Source: Desulfobulbus oligotrophicus
GTDB taxonomy: Bacteria > Desulfobacterota > Desulfobulbia > Desulfobulbales > Desulfobulbaceae
Assembly (NCBI RefSeq): GCF_016446285.1
Contig: NZ_CP054140.1
Location: forward strand, 2,213,501-2,277,500
Direction of reading: 5' to 3'
Length of the DNA stretch: 64,000 bases
Every line of letters begins with the position of its first letter. Position 1 is the first letter of the stretch. The position numbers and the translations under genes are program-made. Below, in pieces: positions 9,763-18,993 of this stretch. Under the pieces are notes generated by a model. The model did not search any database. It was given only the letters and a program-made list of their open reading frames with translations, and was not told the DNA's origin.

Positions 9763-10380
9763 ATGGATGGCTTTGACCATCTGACCAACATTATCGCCCT
9801 GACATTGGGTACTGCCTGGGCCAGCGGCATCAACCTGTATGCCGCTGTGCTCATGTTAGGGGTTCTGGGGGCAAAGAACATCATCCAGTTACCCGCAGGT
9901 CTGGAAATGCTGGCTCACCCCTGGGTGATCGGTGCGGCAGGGTGTATATATGTTGTCGAATTTATTGCTGATAAGGTGCCTGGGGTTGATACTGTATGGG
10001 ATGTTCTCCACACGTTTATTCGTATTCCAGCCGGAGTTATCCTGGCGGTCGCCGCAGTCGGGCATGTTGATACAGGGCTTGCTGTTGCCGCCGGATTGGG
10101 AGGCGGCACCTTATCGTTAGGCAGTCATGCACTGAAGTCCGGAACCAGGATTGTTGCTCATCTTTCTCCTGAACCTTTTTCTAACTGGACATTATCCCTG
10201 GGAGAAGATGCCCTGGTCGTTGCCGGTATCTGGAGTGCGCTCAACCATCCGTGGATCTTTCTTTTTCTCTTGCTCTTCTTCTTCATGATCGCAATCTGGT
10301 CGATTGCTCGTCTCTGGAAAATCCTTGGCCACAAACTGCGCAGTGTGGATACCGTCTTTCGCCGGTTTCTCCTGCGATAA
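9763..10380 (+). CDS. DUF4126 family membrane protein
   Basis: The 205-residue protein begins with the TWASG.N.Y-type start (GTAWASGINLYAAV) that I associate with DUF4126, followed by four to five hydrophobic helices. A very hydrophobic Phe/Leu helix near residues 165-185 and a basic C-terminus suggest a cytoplasmic tail. The function of the family is unknown. It starts 18 bases after the lipoprotein gene and is probably cotranscribed with it. It converges on the HD-GYP gene with no clear terminator between them. Confidence 0.7.
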   Translation: MDGFDHLTNIIALTLGTAWASGINLYAAVLMLGVLGAKNIIQLPAGLEMLAHPWVIGAAGCIYVVEFIADKVPGVDTVWDVLHTFIRIPAGVILAVAAVGHVDTGLAVAAGLGGGTLSLGSHALKSGTRIVAHLSPEPFSNWTLSLGEDALVVAGIWSALNHPWIFLFLLLFFFMIAIWSIARLWKILGHKLRSVDTVFRRFLLR

Positions 10381-10430
10381 ACCACATGGTTGCCATTGGT
10401 TCACTGCACTGCAGCATCCATGATCGCCCA

Positions 10431-11828
10431 TCAGTAGTAGATAGTCATCCTTTCATTGAAGTAGTGATTGAACACTGCCCGTAGATCATCTTCGAGTTTC
10501 CGGGGTGAACAGTCGACATAGGCGCGATATAACTCCGGAATCAGTGCCTGGAAAGCACTGAGGATCTGGGGATCGAAATGTGTGTTTCTGCCACGCTCCA
10601 GAACAGCGGATGCCGCCTGCCAGGAAAGCGGCTCTTTATAGGGTCGTTTTGAAGTTAAAGCATCGAACACGTCGACAACTGCAAAAATCCTTGCCGGCAA
10701 AGGGATATCTGCACCTGCCTTGCCCTGGGGATAACCGCTGCCGTCAAATTTTTCATGGTGATTTTCAATGATCTGCGCTGCATCGGCCAACCACCCGGAT
10801 CCGGTTATAATATCCGTGCCGTGGTGGACATGATCTTGCATCAGACGACTTTCTTCTTTATTGAGTTCGCCTGTCTTAAGAAGTATCTCATCGCGCACCC
10901 CGATTTTTCCGATATCGTGCAGAAATGCACCTTTAATCAATGTCTGAATTTCGGTGGCGGCCAGGCCCATCGATTCAGCGAGATGAACGGCATACAGTGT
11001 CACCCGGAAATGATGGTCTGCAGTGTTGCTGTCGCGTTTGGCAATAACGTTGGCAAGCAGTGCAAAGGTGTCGAGGTTGGCTTTTAAAAGGTTGTGGGAA
11101 AAAATCGTCAGCCTGTTGACCAGGTGTACAATGACCGGATACAGCAGGACACTGGTCGCCAGTACGGTGAGTATGATAAGGATCAGAATACGGCGCAGTT
11201 TTTTTTGCATACCCTTAAGAACAGTATCAGAAGGAGCAAAGAGAACACGAACGGAACCGGTTTGTTCCTGTTTCTGATCAAATATCGGCAGAATCACATG
11301 AATGTGCAATCTGTCCCCAAGCGTGACAACTTCGGCCAGTTCAACGTTACCAGTTGGGGGCGGATGAACACGGACATACCTCTCTACAGTTTTGGCGTAT
11401 GTGTAGTCAGTGTTCAGCCGTTCCTCAGTTTGGTGGGGATCATCGGATCGATAAAATCCGCCATACACATAGCTGCCGCTATTTTGTTGTGCCGCCAGGG
11501 CAGTGAAACGTTCATCCAGTGCCTGAAGAAATGCAGCCTGACTGTTGACGTGATCTTCTTCGGCAATCAATATCGATCTGGCAAGCAGTTGGTGTAGTCC
11601 CTGTTGTGTTGACCTGGTCACTTCAGTTGTGAGGTGCTGCCGTTCCGTGAAGAACACCATGGTGCCGGTGGCTGAACAGATGACAGCCGTCATGAGCAGC
11701 AGGCGTACGGTAAGAACACGATAGATAAAACGATGCAGCACAGGAGGGCGAGGTGTTGGCATTGTGCGTAACTGTATTTTGCAAGAACAGGTGCAGGAAC
11801 GGTGAACAGGTTCAGGCTGCAAACACAT
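10431..11828 (-). CDS. Membrane-anchored HD-GYP domain protein (predicted cyclic-di-GMP phosphodiesterase)
   Basis: Two membrane helices (about residues 35-60 and 212-235) bracket a periplasmic sensor region of some 150 residues with no recognised fold. The cytoplasmic part is an HD-GYP domain with HD at 304-305 (FLHDIGKIG), HH at 357-358 and the GYP motif at 365-367 (FDGSGYP). All metal and signature positions look intact, so c-di-GMP hydrolysis is likely. There is no GGDEF domain. The start could instead be the Met at residue 23, since neither start has a strong ribosome site. It is a single gene with no operon partner. Confidence 0.85.
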   Translation of the reverse strand: MCLQPEPVHRSCTCSCKIQLRTMPTPRPPVLHRFIYRVLTVRLLLMTAVICSATGTMVFFTERQHLTTEVTRSTQQGLHQLLARSILIAEEDHVNSQAAFLQALDERFTALAAQQNSGSYVYGGFYRSDDPHQTEERLNTDYTYAKTVERYVRVHPPPTGNVELAEVVTLGDRLHIHVILPIFDQKQEQTGSVRVLFAPSDTVLKGMQKKLRRILILIILTVLATSVLLYPVIVHLVNRLTIFSHNLLKANLDTFALLANVIAKRDSNTADHHFRVTLYAVHLAESMGLAATEIQTLIKGAFLHDIGKIGVRDEILLKTGELNKEESRLMQDHVHHGTDIITGSGWLADAAQIIENHHEKFDGSGYPQGKAGADIPLPARIFAVVDVFDALTSKRPYKEPLSWQAASAVLERGRNTHFDPQILSAFQALIPELYRAYVDCSPRKLEDDLRAVFNHYFNERMTIYY

Positions 11829-12059
11829 GCCTGGAATTGAACCCTGAACTGCTTTTACAGACTACAAAAACACATTGTTGACTGCAGCTGCAATAAATAT
11901 TGTAGACGATCCGATTGTCTCAGCCGGTGGGTTATGTTCTCTTCTGCGGAGACTGTGGCGTGGTGAATACCATTTGGTGAGGGAATTTTTATAAGCAGGA
12001 GGAACGGCTGCCAGAAACGTATGTGAACAGTACGTTGTCTTTTTGTACTGCCACATTCA

Positions 12060-13043
12060 CTAAACAGGCAAAAACCGATAGAGGATGGTGGCGATGAACA
12101 TGCACACCGGGATGGTCAGCACCCAGGCCAGGACGATGTTGCCGACAATGCCGAGTTTGAGAGCGTTGGCGCCCCTTGTGCTGCCCACGCCCATGATCGA
12201 GGTGGAGATGATATGGGTTGTACTCACAGGGATACCGAAATGAGAGGCGGTCAGGATCACAGCTGCAGCTGAGGTTTCAGCAGCAAAACCATGCACAGGT
12301 TTGAGTTTGATCATTTTGCTGCCCATGGTACGGATGATCCGCCAACCACCGGCCATGGTGCCCAGACCCATGGTGACAGCACAACTGAGAATAACCCAGG
12401 TCGGCACCTTGAACTCGTCTAGGAGACCGTTACTAACCAGGGCCAGGGTAATAATACCCATGGTCTTTTGCGCATCGTTGCTGCCGTGACTGAGCGCCAT
12501 GATTCCCGCTGAAACCAGCTGCAACTTACGAAACCACTTGTTGACGATGTTCGGGCGTGCCCGTGCGCAGGTCCAGAGAATAATGACCATGAAGACAAAA
12601 CCGATTCCAAAACCGAACATCGGTGAGGTAACCATCGGCATCAGAATTTTTTTTGTGACGCCGTCAAACAGAATAACTTCCCAACCGGCCTTGGCAATAC
12701 CGGCTCCCATCAGTCCACCGATCAGGGCATGGGAGGAGCTGGATGGAATGCCATAGTACCAGGTGACCAGGTTCCAGATAATTGCGGATAAAAGAGCGCA
12801 AAGGATGACTCCCTGGGTGACAATTTCAGCAGTGATGATCCCCTGTCCAATGGTATTGGCCACATGTGTTCCAAGAAATGCACCAATGACCTCGAAACAC
12901 CCTGCATAGATAACAGCTACCCGGGCCGTCAGGACCTTTGTCGAAACAACAGTGGCAATGGAGTTGGCTGAATCATGAAATCCATTGATATATTCAAAGA
13001 CCAATGCCGCAAAAATTACCAGTATAAGCAGAGCTGTAATCAT
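12060..13043 (-). CDS. pit: PiT-family inorganic phosphate transporter
   Basis: The 327-residue, ten-helix inner-membrane protein carries the two inverted PiT signature repeats, GFHDSANSIATVVSTKVL near the N-terminus and SHGSNDAQKTMG in the middle, which form the ion and phosphate site. It probably moves phosphate with protons or sodium. A GAGG ribosome site precedes the ATG. It lies 56 bases downstream of the DUF47 gene on the same strand, the usual arrangement of a low-affinity transporter with its accessory protein. Confidence 0.92.
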   Translation of the reverse strand: MITALLILVIFAALVFEYINGFHDSANSIATVVSTKVLTARVAVIYAGCFEVIGAFLGTHVANTIGQGIITAEIVTQGVILCALLSAIIWNLVTWYYGIPSSSSHALIGGLMGAGIAKAGWEVILFDGVTKKILMPMVTSPMFGFGIGFVFMVIILWTCARARPNIVNKWFRKLQLVSAGIMALSHGSNDAQKTMGIITLALVSNGLLDEFKVPTWVILSCAVTMGLGTMAGGWRIIRTMGSKMIKLKPVHGFAAETSAAAVILTASHFGIPVSTTHIISTSIMGVGSTRGANALKLGIVGNIVLAWVLTIPVCMFIATILYRFLPV

Positions 13044-13099
13044 GAAGCCTCACAACCGAATCAATTCTTTAGTCAGCAGCAGCATTGCTCTTCACACAG

Positions 13100-13744
13100 T
13101 TAACTGTGTTTAATGGCAATATTAACAATCAGGTCGGCAATGACCGAGCAGATGTCCAGGGCGTTTTCAATGCCTTTATAGATGTCGCGCATTTTAAGGA
13201 CATGCAGCGCATCGTATTTGCCGGAGAAGATCTCTTCAGTGGCCATATAAAGAATTTCATCACCTCGCCCTTCAATAGCCTTGATGCGCGAGTCACAGGC
13301 AGTTATCTCCTTTAACGGCGCATTTTTTTTGAGCATGGAGATGATCGTTCGCAACTCCTCTGTTGCCTTAACAAGCATCTCTGCCTGGCCTTTAACCGTT
13401 TCGTTATAATATTCGATTTTATAGATACGCAGGTTAAGACATGCCTTGAGGATGACTTTGGTACCGTTATAGAGGTTGGTTGAAATCAGCTGGATATCTT
13501 CTCGGTCAATCGGCGTGATAAAGGTACTGTTGAGAAGAGCCAGACTGCCTTCCAGGGCTTCAACTGATCGTCGTTTGTAGGTTTTGGCATGGATAAGATA
13601 ATCTTCCTGCTGTTTCATGTCTGAGTACACGATCTGGTAAAACAGTTGTGCCGTGAGTTCACAGACTTCAGCGCCTTCCTCGAAAAAATTGAAAAACTTT
13701 TTTTCTGGTGGAGGCAGGAATTTGGAAATAAACCCTAGACCCAT
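13100..13744 (-). CDS. DUF47 family (PhoU-like) phosphate transport accessory protein
   Basis: The 214-residue, largely helical protein matches the DUF47/PhoU-like family that accompanies PiT transporters. It starts MGLGFISKFLPP and has acidic metal-binding-type helices (EEGAEVCE, DSRIKAIEGRGDEI). The ATG at 13744 is chosen over the upstream frame start because AGAGGT sits at the correct distance. It is the first gene of a two-gene unit with pit and probably regulates uptake. No convincing Pho box was seen upstream. Confidence 0.85.
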   Translation of the reverse strand: MGLGFISKFLPPPEKKFFNFFEEGAEVCELTAQLFYQIVYSDMKQQEDYLIHAKTYKRRSVEALEGSLALLNSTFITPIDREDIQLISTNLYNGTKVILKACLNLRIYKIEYYNETVKGQAEMLVKATEELRTIISMLKKNAPLKEITACDSRIKAIEGRGDEILYMATEEIFSGKYDALHVLKMRDIYKGIENALDICSVIADLIVNIAIKHS

Positions 13745-14264
13745 AGATGATACCTCTTTGCATAGAGTGCAGCACAACCCATTAAAGCAGACAGCGGTCC
13801 CGGATGATGAAAGGACAGATTACTTGTAAAACCAGGGGCCACAACCATAAACATGTGAAATATGGTGGATTATCAACTGCACTTCAGAGTGAATGCCGTT
13901 GAAGCCGTGCTGACTTTACCCTTGTCGTGCGGTTCTGACATCAAAAAAACAGTATACATATCGTTTTAATGGAGATTCGTTTTGTGAACGGGTGTTTTTT
14001 AAAAAGAATTTTGTGTGTGGCCAAAGGCGCGGTTGCATCGTATGGCAGGGGATACTGTGATGGAAGGAGTGCCATTCTCATTCTAAGATCAGCAGCTGAT
14101 TATACGTCAGCTTTTCGCTGATTGATTTTCAGCGATAACTTTTCTTTTTTTCAAAGAAAACAAACTGCTCACGCTCTTTTTTTATAAAACAACTGTGCAC
14201 AGGCAATCAGCTGGAAACCGGTGCACTCCAGCTCTGATGAAGGGATCAGGAACTGCAGGTGGAC
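13745..14264. other. Intergenic region with overlapping hairpins and a T-run
   Basis: No gene is visible. At 14095-14151 three short stems compete: AGCTGA/TCAGCT, TCAGC/GCTGA and CGCTGA/TCAGCG. The last is followed by a run of T (14139-14151, one C interruption) on the plus strand. No plus-strand gene is close, so this may be the end of an unannotated RNA, or chance. Confidence 0.4.
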
Positions 14265-14296
14265 AAAGCGGCCCCATCATGCGGGACCGCTTTTTT
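14265..14296 (-). terminator. Terminator-like hairpin after ndk
   Basis: AAAGCGG-CCC pairs with GGG-CCGCTTT around a short loop, 24 bases past the ndk stop. The T-run is longer on the plus strand (six T) than on the minus strand (three T), so it could act in both directions. Confidence 0.6.
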
Positions 14297-14319
14297 GTCT
14301 CTGTTTACGGCCGGCTGAT

Positions 14320-14736
14320 TTATACCAGCAACTCAAGTCCTGAAAAGAAATAACTGATTTCAAAAGCAGCGGTTTCCGGTGCATCGGAGCCGTGGGTGGC
14401 GTTGGCTTCAAGGGAGTCTCCAAATTCACGACGCAGCGTCCCTTCAGCTGCATTGGCAGGGTTTGTCGCTCCCATGAGATCGCGCCATTTTTTGATGGCA
14501 TCTTTGGCCTCAAGGACCATGACGATACATGGACCGCTGGACATAAAGTCGGTGAGTTCACCGAAAAAGGGTTTGTCTTTATGCACATAATAGAAACCTT
14601 CGGCTTCACGTTTACTGAGGTACAATTTTTTCAGACCGATAATGCTGAATCCTTCAGCAGAGATGCGAGCAATAATTTTACCGGCGTTGCCGGCGATAAA
14701 GGCGTTGGGTTTAATAATGGCAAAGGTGCGTTCCAT
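14320..14736 (-). CDS. ndk: Nucleoside diphosphate kinase
   Basis: Ndk transfers the gamma-phosphate of ATP to nucleoside diphosphates through a phosphohistidine. The 138-residue product begins [12 protein letters not shown] and has the active-site histidine in ATHGSDAPE. The ATG at 14736 is chosen because GAGGAG lies about 10 bases upstream and the length is then standard; the longer frame adds 16 residues that family members lack. It is a single cytoplasmic gene with its own terminator-like hairpin. Confidence 0.96.
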   Translation of the reverse strand: MERTFAIIKPNAFIAGNAGKIIARISAEGFSIIGLKKLYLSKREAEGFYYVHKDKPFFGELTDFMSSGPCIVMVLEAKDAIKKWRDLMGATNPANAAEGTLRREFGDSLEANATHGSDAPETAAFEISYFFSGLELLV

Positions 14737-15095
14737 GGATAGTGTTCTCCTCATGGTTTTTGTGTTTATAGAGAGTGTGCTCATGCAAAGGTGTTGAGAT
14801 TGAGCTGAGGGCTTATACCATGCTCATCAGGGCCTGACAATATATCCGACAATATCCCGAGTCGATCCTCAGCAGGAACCGGTCTGTGAATAGGTGGGTG
14901 AAAGGATGACAGGGGATGGGTTCCTCTACGTTTTTCCCGTTGTATTGTCAGTGATTTTTTTGCACTGTATCGGGTACCGGATGATTTCTGTCGAATTTTC
15001 CGGCATCTGTCACCGGAAAAAGAGCGTGACTAAAACGCCCTGGCCGAAGTCTGCACTCTGGTCAGGGGCTGCCGGTTCAACGAAGAGTAGCTGTT
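14737..15095. other. Intergenic region between ndk and the histidine kinase gene
   Basis: This divergent spacer must hold both promoters. I see no clear -35/-10 pair, repeat or small gene. An open frame starting at 14894 overlaps the kinase and looks like a shadow. Confidence 0.4.
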
Positions 15096-17249
15096 ATGAC
15101 TGCACAACAAGTTCATCGAAATGTGGCTGACTGCCTGGATGACCTCAGGACGAAAGACAGGCTGTTAAGCTCAATCCATAAGATTTCCAGCCTGCTGACC
15201 CGCTCTATTTCGTTGGATACCATACTGATGCTGATCGTGAAGGAGACCACCCAGGTCTTCGGTTTCAGCAGACTGGCTGTTTTTTTAACGGATACAGATC
15301 GGGGGTTGCTCGAATGTCGGTACATCCACGGTTTCAGCCCCGATGATTCAGAACGGGCACTCTTGCTGCCGTATCGATTGCAAGACCATGACTGCGTTGA
15401 AACACGGGTTGCGCTGTACGGTAAAACCATTTACGTCAGAGATTACAGCAATGATCCGACCTTAACCCCGATTGACCGTAAAGTCAGCCGGATCATGCGC
15501 AGGGTCTCCACCATCGCTGTTCCTCTTAAAATCAAGAGCAGGATTATCGGTCTGATCACTGCTGACAAGGACGATGTCAGGCTGACGCTCACCAAGCGGG
15601 ATATCAATATCCTGACCACCTTTGCCAACCAGGCCAGTATCTTTATTGAAAATGCCCGACTGCAAGAGCAGAATAAACGAAAGATAAAACAGTTGTTAAC
15701 CTTGCAGGAGATCAGCAAAAAGACCAGTTCAGCTTTGAATCTCGATAAATTATGTCAGGTCATCTGCACGAGTGCGCGTCAGATCAGCAAGGCAATCGGC
15801 AGTGTGCTCTATCTGTTTGACGAAGAAGGGAAGTCTTTGACCATTGCTGCAGCCCGGGGATTCGACACTGCGGCAACGCGAACTGTCCATCTGAAAAAAG
15901 GGGTGGGGCTCGTTGGTTGGGTGGCAAAGTCCGGTAAGCCGATCCTGGTGGATGATGTGGGCGTTGATCCGCAGTATCACCCGATCCTGGACAACATTAC
16001 TTCCCTGCTGGCGGTTCCTTTAAACAGTGACAAGCGGACCATAGGTGTGCTGCAGGTCACCAGTGATGAACGGGCGGCGTTTACCGAAGATGATCTGAAG
16101 CTCCTTCTTATCTATGCAGGTCATGCGGCAAGCCTGATCAGAAACGCACGGCTGTATGGTCAGGTGATGACGGAACGAAACTTTCGGGAAAACATCTTAG
16201 AAAGCTCGCCCAACAGCATGATCACCATCAATTTGAAAAAAGAGGTGACCTCTGTTAACCGGCGGACTGAAGAGCTGTTTCGTCTGCGCAGAAAGGATGT
16301 GCTTGGTGTGCATGTCGGTGAGATGTTCCCGGCAGAGATCGTCAGGATCGTTGCGCTTGCGCTAGATGATCATGCGGTGGTGAACCGGAAGGAGATTCAG
16401 CAGAACAATAGAGACAACAGCCCTGTTATCCTGGGGGTGACCTCTTCACTGTTACGAACCCATCAGGGCAGTCTGATCGGGGCCATGCTCATTGTCCGCG
16501 ATTTGACCGAGGAAAAGAAAACCGAAGAGCTGATCAGACGTCTTGATCGCTTGACCTCTTTGGGGCAGGTATCGGCAGGTATTGCCCATGAGATCAGAAA
16601 CCCGCTGACCAGCATCAACTTTAATGTGCAGCTGCTTGCCAAAAAAGGAGTTGCATCAGACACTGCCCAGCGGTTACTTGCCGATACCCAGGAAGGCATT
16701 GATCGGATCCGGATACTGGTCAAGGGTATGCTCGGTTTTGCCAAGCCATCGTTGCCCAGTTTACAAAGTGATTCGTTGCCCCGTGTCATTGAGGGGGCAA
16801 TCGGTCTCATGGATTCGCAGCTTAAAAAAAAGAAGATTGACGTGGTTCTGGATCTGCAGAGCAGTTTGCCACAGGCAGTTTTTGATGCCCACCAGATTCA
16901 ACAGGTCCTGGTGAACCTGCTGCTCAACAGCATGGAAGCCATGCCCAATGGTGGTATTATCTCCATTACCGGCAGATATGAGGGGAGAGCCGCCAAACAC
17001 GCGGCCCAGATTGTGCTGCGGATTTCCGATAAGGGGTCCGGTATTCCCCGGGACCATCTCTCACGGATTTTCAACCCTTTTTTCACAACAAAACCTGAAG
17101 GAACCGGTTTGGGGCTCTCCATTGTCCACAAGATCATGGAGCAGCACGGGGCATCGGTGGATGTGGTCAGCGAGCAGAACCAGGGCACAACCTTTATCCT
17201 GCGTTTCCCGATCCAGCTGCGTAAGGAGCGTGGTAATGTATCGATATAA
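15096..17249 (+). CDS. Cytoplasmic sensor histidine kinase (GAF-GAF-PAS-HisKA-HATPase)
   Basis: The 717-residue protein has no signal peptide or membrane helix. Two GAF domains lie at about residues 35-185 and 205-350, a PAS domain at 365-470, a HisKA domain with phosphoacceptor His498 (AGIAHEIRNPLTS), and an HATPase domain with N, G1 (DKGSGI) and G2 (GTGLGLS) boxes. It should sense a soluble ligand or redox state and phosphorylate the regulator encoded next. The two genes overlap by 14 bases, which implies translational coupling. The true signal is unknown. The C-terminal part is close to the NtrB class. Confidence 0.9.
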   Translation: MTAQQVHRNVADCLDDLRTKDRLLSSIHKISSLLTRSISLDTILMLIVKETTQVFGFSRLAVFLTDTDRGLLECRYIHGFSPDDSERALLLPYRLQDHDCVETRVALYGKTIYVRDYSNDPTLTPIDRKVSRIMRRVSTIAVPLKIKSRIIGLITADKDDVRLTLTKRDINILTTFANQASIFIENARLQEQNKRKIKQLLTLQEISKKTSSALNLDKLCQVICTSARQISKAIGSVLYLFDEEGKSLTIAAARGFDTAATRTVHLKKGVGLVGWVAKSGKPILVDDVGVDPQYHPILDNITSLLAVPLNSDKRTIGVLQVTSDERAAFTEDDLKLLLIYAGHAASLIRNARLYGQVMTERNFRENILESSPNSMITINLKKEVTSVNRRTEELFRLRRKDVLGVHVGEMFPAEIVRIVALALDDHAVVNRKEIQQNNRDNSPVILGVTSSLLRTHQGSLIGAMLIVRDLTEEKKTEELIRRLDRLTSLGQVSAGIAHEIRNPLTSINFNVQLLAKKGVASDTAQRLLADTQEGIDRIRILVKGMLGFAKPSLPSLQSDSLPRVIEGAIGLMDSQLKKKKIDVVLDLQSSLPQAVFDAHQIQQVLVNLLLNSMEAMPNGGIISITGRYEGRAAKHAAQIVLRISDKGSGIPRDHLSRIFNPFFTTKPEGTGLGLSIVHKIMEQHGASVDVVSEQNQGTTFILRFPIQLRKERGNVSI

Positions 17250-18609
17250 GATATTGATTGTTGATGACGACAGACTCCTGCAAAACTCCTTATGTGCCAT
17301 TCTCTCGGAAAAGTACGAGCCGCTGGTTGCCGGAAGCGGTGAAGAGGCCCTTCGTTTACTGACCCGGCAATCTGTTGATCTGGTCCTGCTTGATATTCGT
17401 CTTCCCGGAATGGATGGCATCGAGACCCTGGATCGACTCAAATCCATGCGCCCTGAGCTGCTGGTCATCATGATGACGGCTTTTGAGGACATTAAAACCG
17501 TTATCACCTCCATGAAAAAAGGGAGCTATGACTATCTGGTAAAGCCTCTGGAGATCGAGATGTTTGAGCTGGTGATTGAAAAGGCTCTGGAAACTCTGCG
17601 TTTAAAGAAAGAAGTTGAGGAGTTGCGGCGCGTATATCGCAAGAGATTCAATATTGAAAACATCGTAGGAGAAAGCGAGGGGTTCAAAAGGGTGCTGGAG
17701 TTTGCCGACAAAGTGGCCAAAGGGTACGACACCACAGTGCTGATTGAGGGGGAAAGCGGGGTGGGCAAGGAGGTGGTGGCCCGGATGATTCATCATCGCA
17801 GCAGTCGTTTTGATAAACCCTTTGTCGGCATCAACTGCGGTGCAATCAGCAAAGAATTGCTGGAGAGCGAGTTGTTCGGCTATGAAAAAGGGACCTTTAC
17901 CGGTGGGCTGCAAGAAGGAAAACAGGGTAAAATTGAAATGGCTGACAGCGGTACTCTGCTGCTTGATGAGGTGAGTGAACTGCATCCTGCCGCGCAGGTG
18001 AAGCTGTTGCGATTTTTAGAAGAACGGGAGTTTTACTCTGTTGGCGGCACCCACAAGAAAAAAGTTGATGTCCGGGTCATTGCGGCGACGAATAAAAGTC
18101 TGGCTGAACAGGTACAGGCGGGTATCTTTCGTGAGGACCTTTTTTATCGACTCAATGTTGCCCGAATAATCGTTCCCTCTCTTGGTGAACGCAGGGCTGA
18201 TATTATCCCGCTGACGTTGTTTTTCATGCACAAGTTCAATGAAAAGTTCGGCAAGAATTTCTGTGGTATTACACCTGAAGCCCGCAAGATGCTGGTCCAG
18301 TACCCATGGCGGGGCAATATCCGGGAGTTGAAAAATGCCGTGGAACGGGTGGTGTTGATGGAGGAGGGGAGGCATATCGATGCTGCTCATCTGGTCTTTC
18401 TGGCCTTTCCATACCACTCTGCCCAGCACACGGCTGATTTTTCCATCACCCTCCCGCCCGATGGGCTGGATCTCGAACAGCTGACCAAGCAGCTTATTAT
18501 TCAGGCTCTGGAAATAACAGGCAACAACAAAACCAGGGCTGCCAGACTGCTGGGGCTTTCCCGGCCGACCCTTCTGTATCGCATTGAAAAACACGGTATT
18601 GGCAGATAG
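17236..18609 (+). CDS. NtrC-family sigma-54-dependent response regulator
   Basis: The 457-residue protein has a receiver domain with Asp10/Asp11, phosphoacceptor Asp53 and Lys103 all present. The AAA+ domain has Walker A GESGVGKE (172-179) and Walker B LLLDEV, and a C-terminal Fis-type helix-turn-helix follows (TRAARLLGLSRPTL). The sigma-54 contact loop reads GTFTGG at 219-224 instead of GAFTGA; the Thr-Phe-Thr-Gly core is kept, so activity is plausible. The ATG at 17236 is chosen because AAGGAG precedes it inside the kinase gene. A palindrome and a -24/-12 promoter downstream make the acyl-CoA operon its likely target. Confidence 0.92.
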   Translation: MYRYKILIVDDDRLLQNSLCAILSEKYEPLVAGSGEEALRLLTRQSVDLVLLDIRLPGMDGIETLDRLKSMRPELLVIMMTAFEDIKTVITSMKKGSYDYLVKPLEIEMFELVIEKALETLRLKKEVEELRRVYRKRFNIENIVGESEGFKRVLEFADKVAKGYDTTVLIEGESGVGKEVVARMIHHRSSRFDKPFVGINCGAISKELLESELFGYEKGTFTGGLQEGKQGKIEMADSGTLLLDEVSELHPAAQVKLLRFLEEREFYSVGGTHKKKVDVRVIAATNKSLAEQVQAGIFREDLFYRLNVARIIVPSLGERRADIIPLTLFFMHKFNEKFGKNFCGITPEARKMLVQYPWRGNIRELKNAVERVVLMEEGRHIDAAHLVFLAFPYHSAQHTADFSITLPPDGLDLEQLTKQLIIQALEITGNNKTRAARLLGLSRPTLLYRIEKHGIGR

Positions 18610-18763
18610 GAAAACCGTGTTCCACTGCCTGTTGTCACTCCCCTCTTTTGCTGCATGGTGGAGCACGTTTGGTGCAGCATATCCTGCACTGTTTTCATCC
18701 TACTGTTTTTCCATTCTTTATACACGATCAATTAAAGCGGATACGTGATTTTCCTATCATGGA

Positions 18764-18781
18764 CTGTAGCATTTGCTACAG
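18764..18781. promoter_or_regulatory. 18-bp palindrome: candidate activator site, or terminator of the two-component operon
   Basis: CTGTAGCATT and TGCTACAG form a perfect inverted repeat whose centre is about 80 bases upstream of the -24 element. That is a typical distance for an upstream activator site. It is also followed by TAATTTTTT, so as RNA it could end the kinase-regulator transcript. Both roles are possible. Confidence 0.55.
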
Positions 18782-18852
18782 TAATTTTTTGCTCCCTGAT
18801 GGATTATTAATTTTTTATTGTTATTCCAGTAAATTATATTGATATGGTTTTA

Positions 18853-18868
18853 TGGCATGACATGTGCT
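18853..18868 (+). promoter_or_regulatory. Sigma-54 (-24/-12) promoter of the acyl-CoA operon
   Basis: TGGCATG and TGCT boxes place GG and GC exactly ten bases apart, as the sigma-54 consensus needs. Transcription would start near 18879, about 115 bases before the enoyl-CoA hydratase gene. The flanking bases match the consensus partly (CAT for CAC, GTGC for TTGC). Confidence 0.6.
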
Positions 18869-18931
18869 TAGCAAGATTGCACCAAAGGGGATCCAGCTGA
18901 AAAGACACTGTGTTTTGAGTATGCGCCCAGC

Positions 18932-18951
18932 GCGCAGACCAACATCTGCGC
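18932..18951 (+). other. Leader hairpin of the acyl-CoA operon
   Basis: GCGCAGA pairs perfectly with TCTGCGC around a six-base loop, inside the predicted 5' leader. It has no T-run. Its role is unknown. Confidence 0.4.
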
Positions 18952-18993
18952 AGACGGACACGACAAGAGGGCAAAAAGACGTGGAAGTGAAGG

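Noticed and set aside
10755-11087. Plus-strand frames inside the HD-GYP gene
   Set aside because: They are antisense shadows of a well-supported minus-strand gene.
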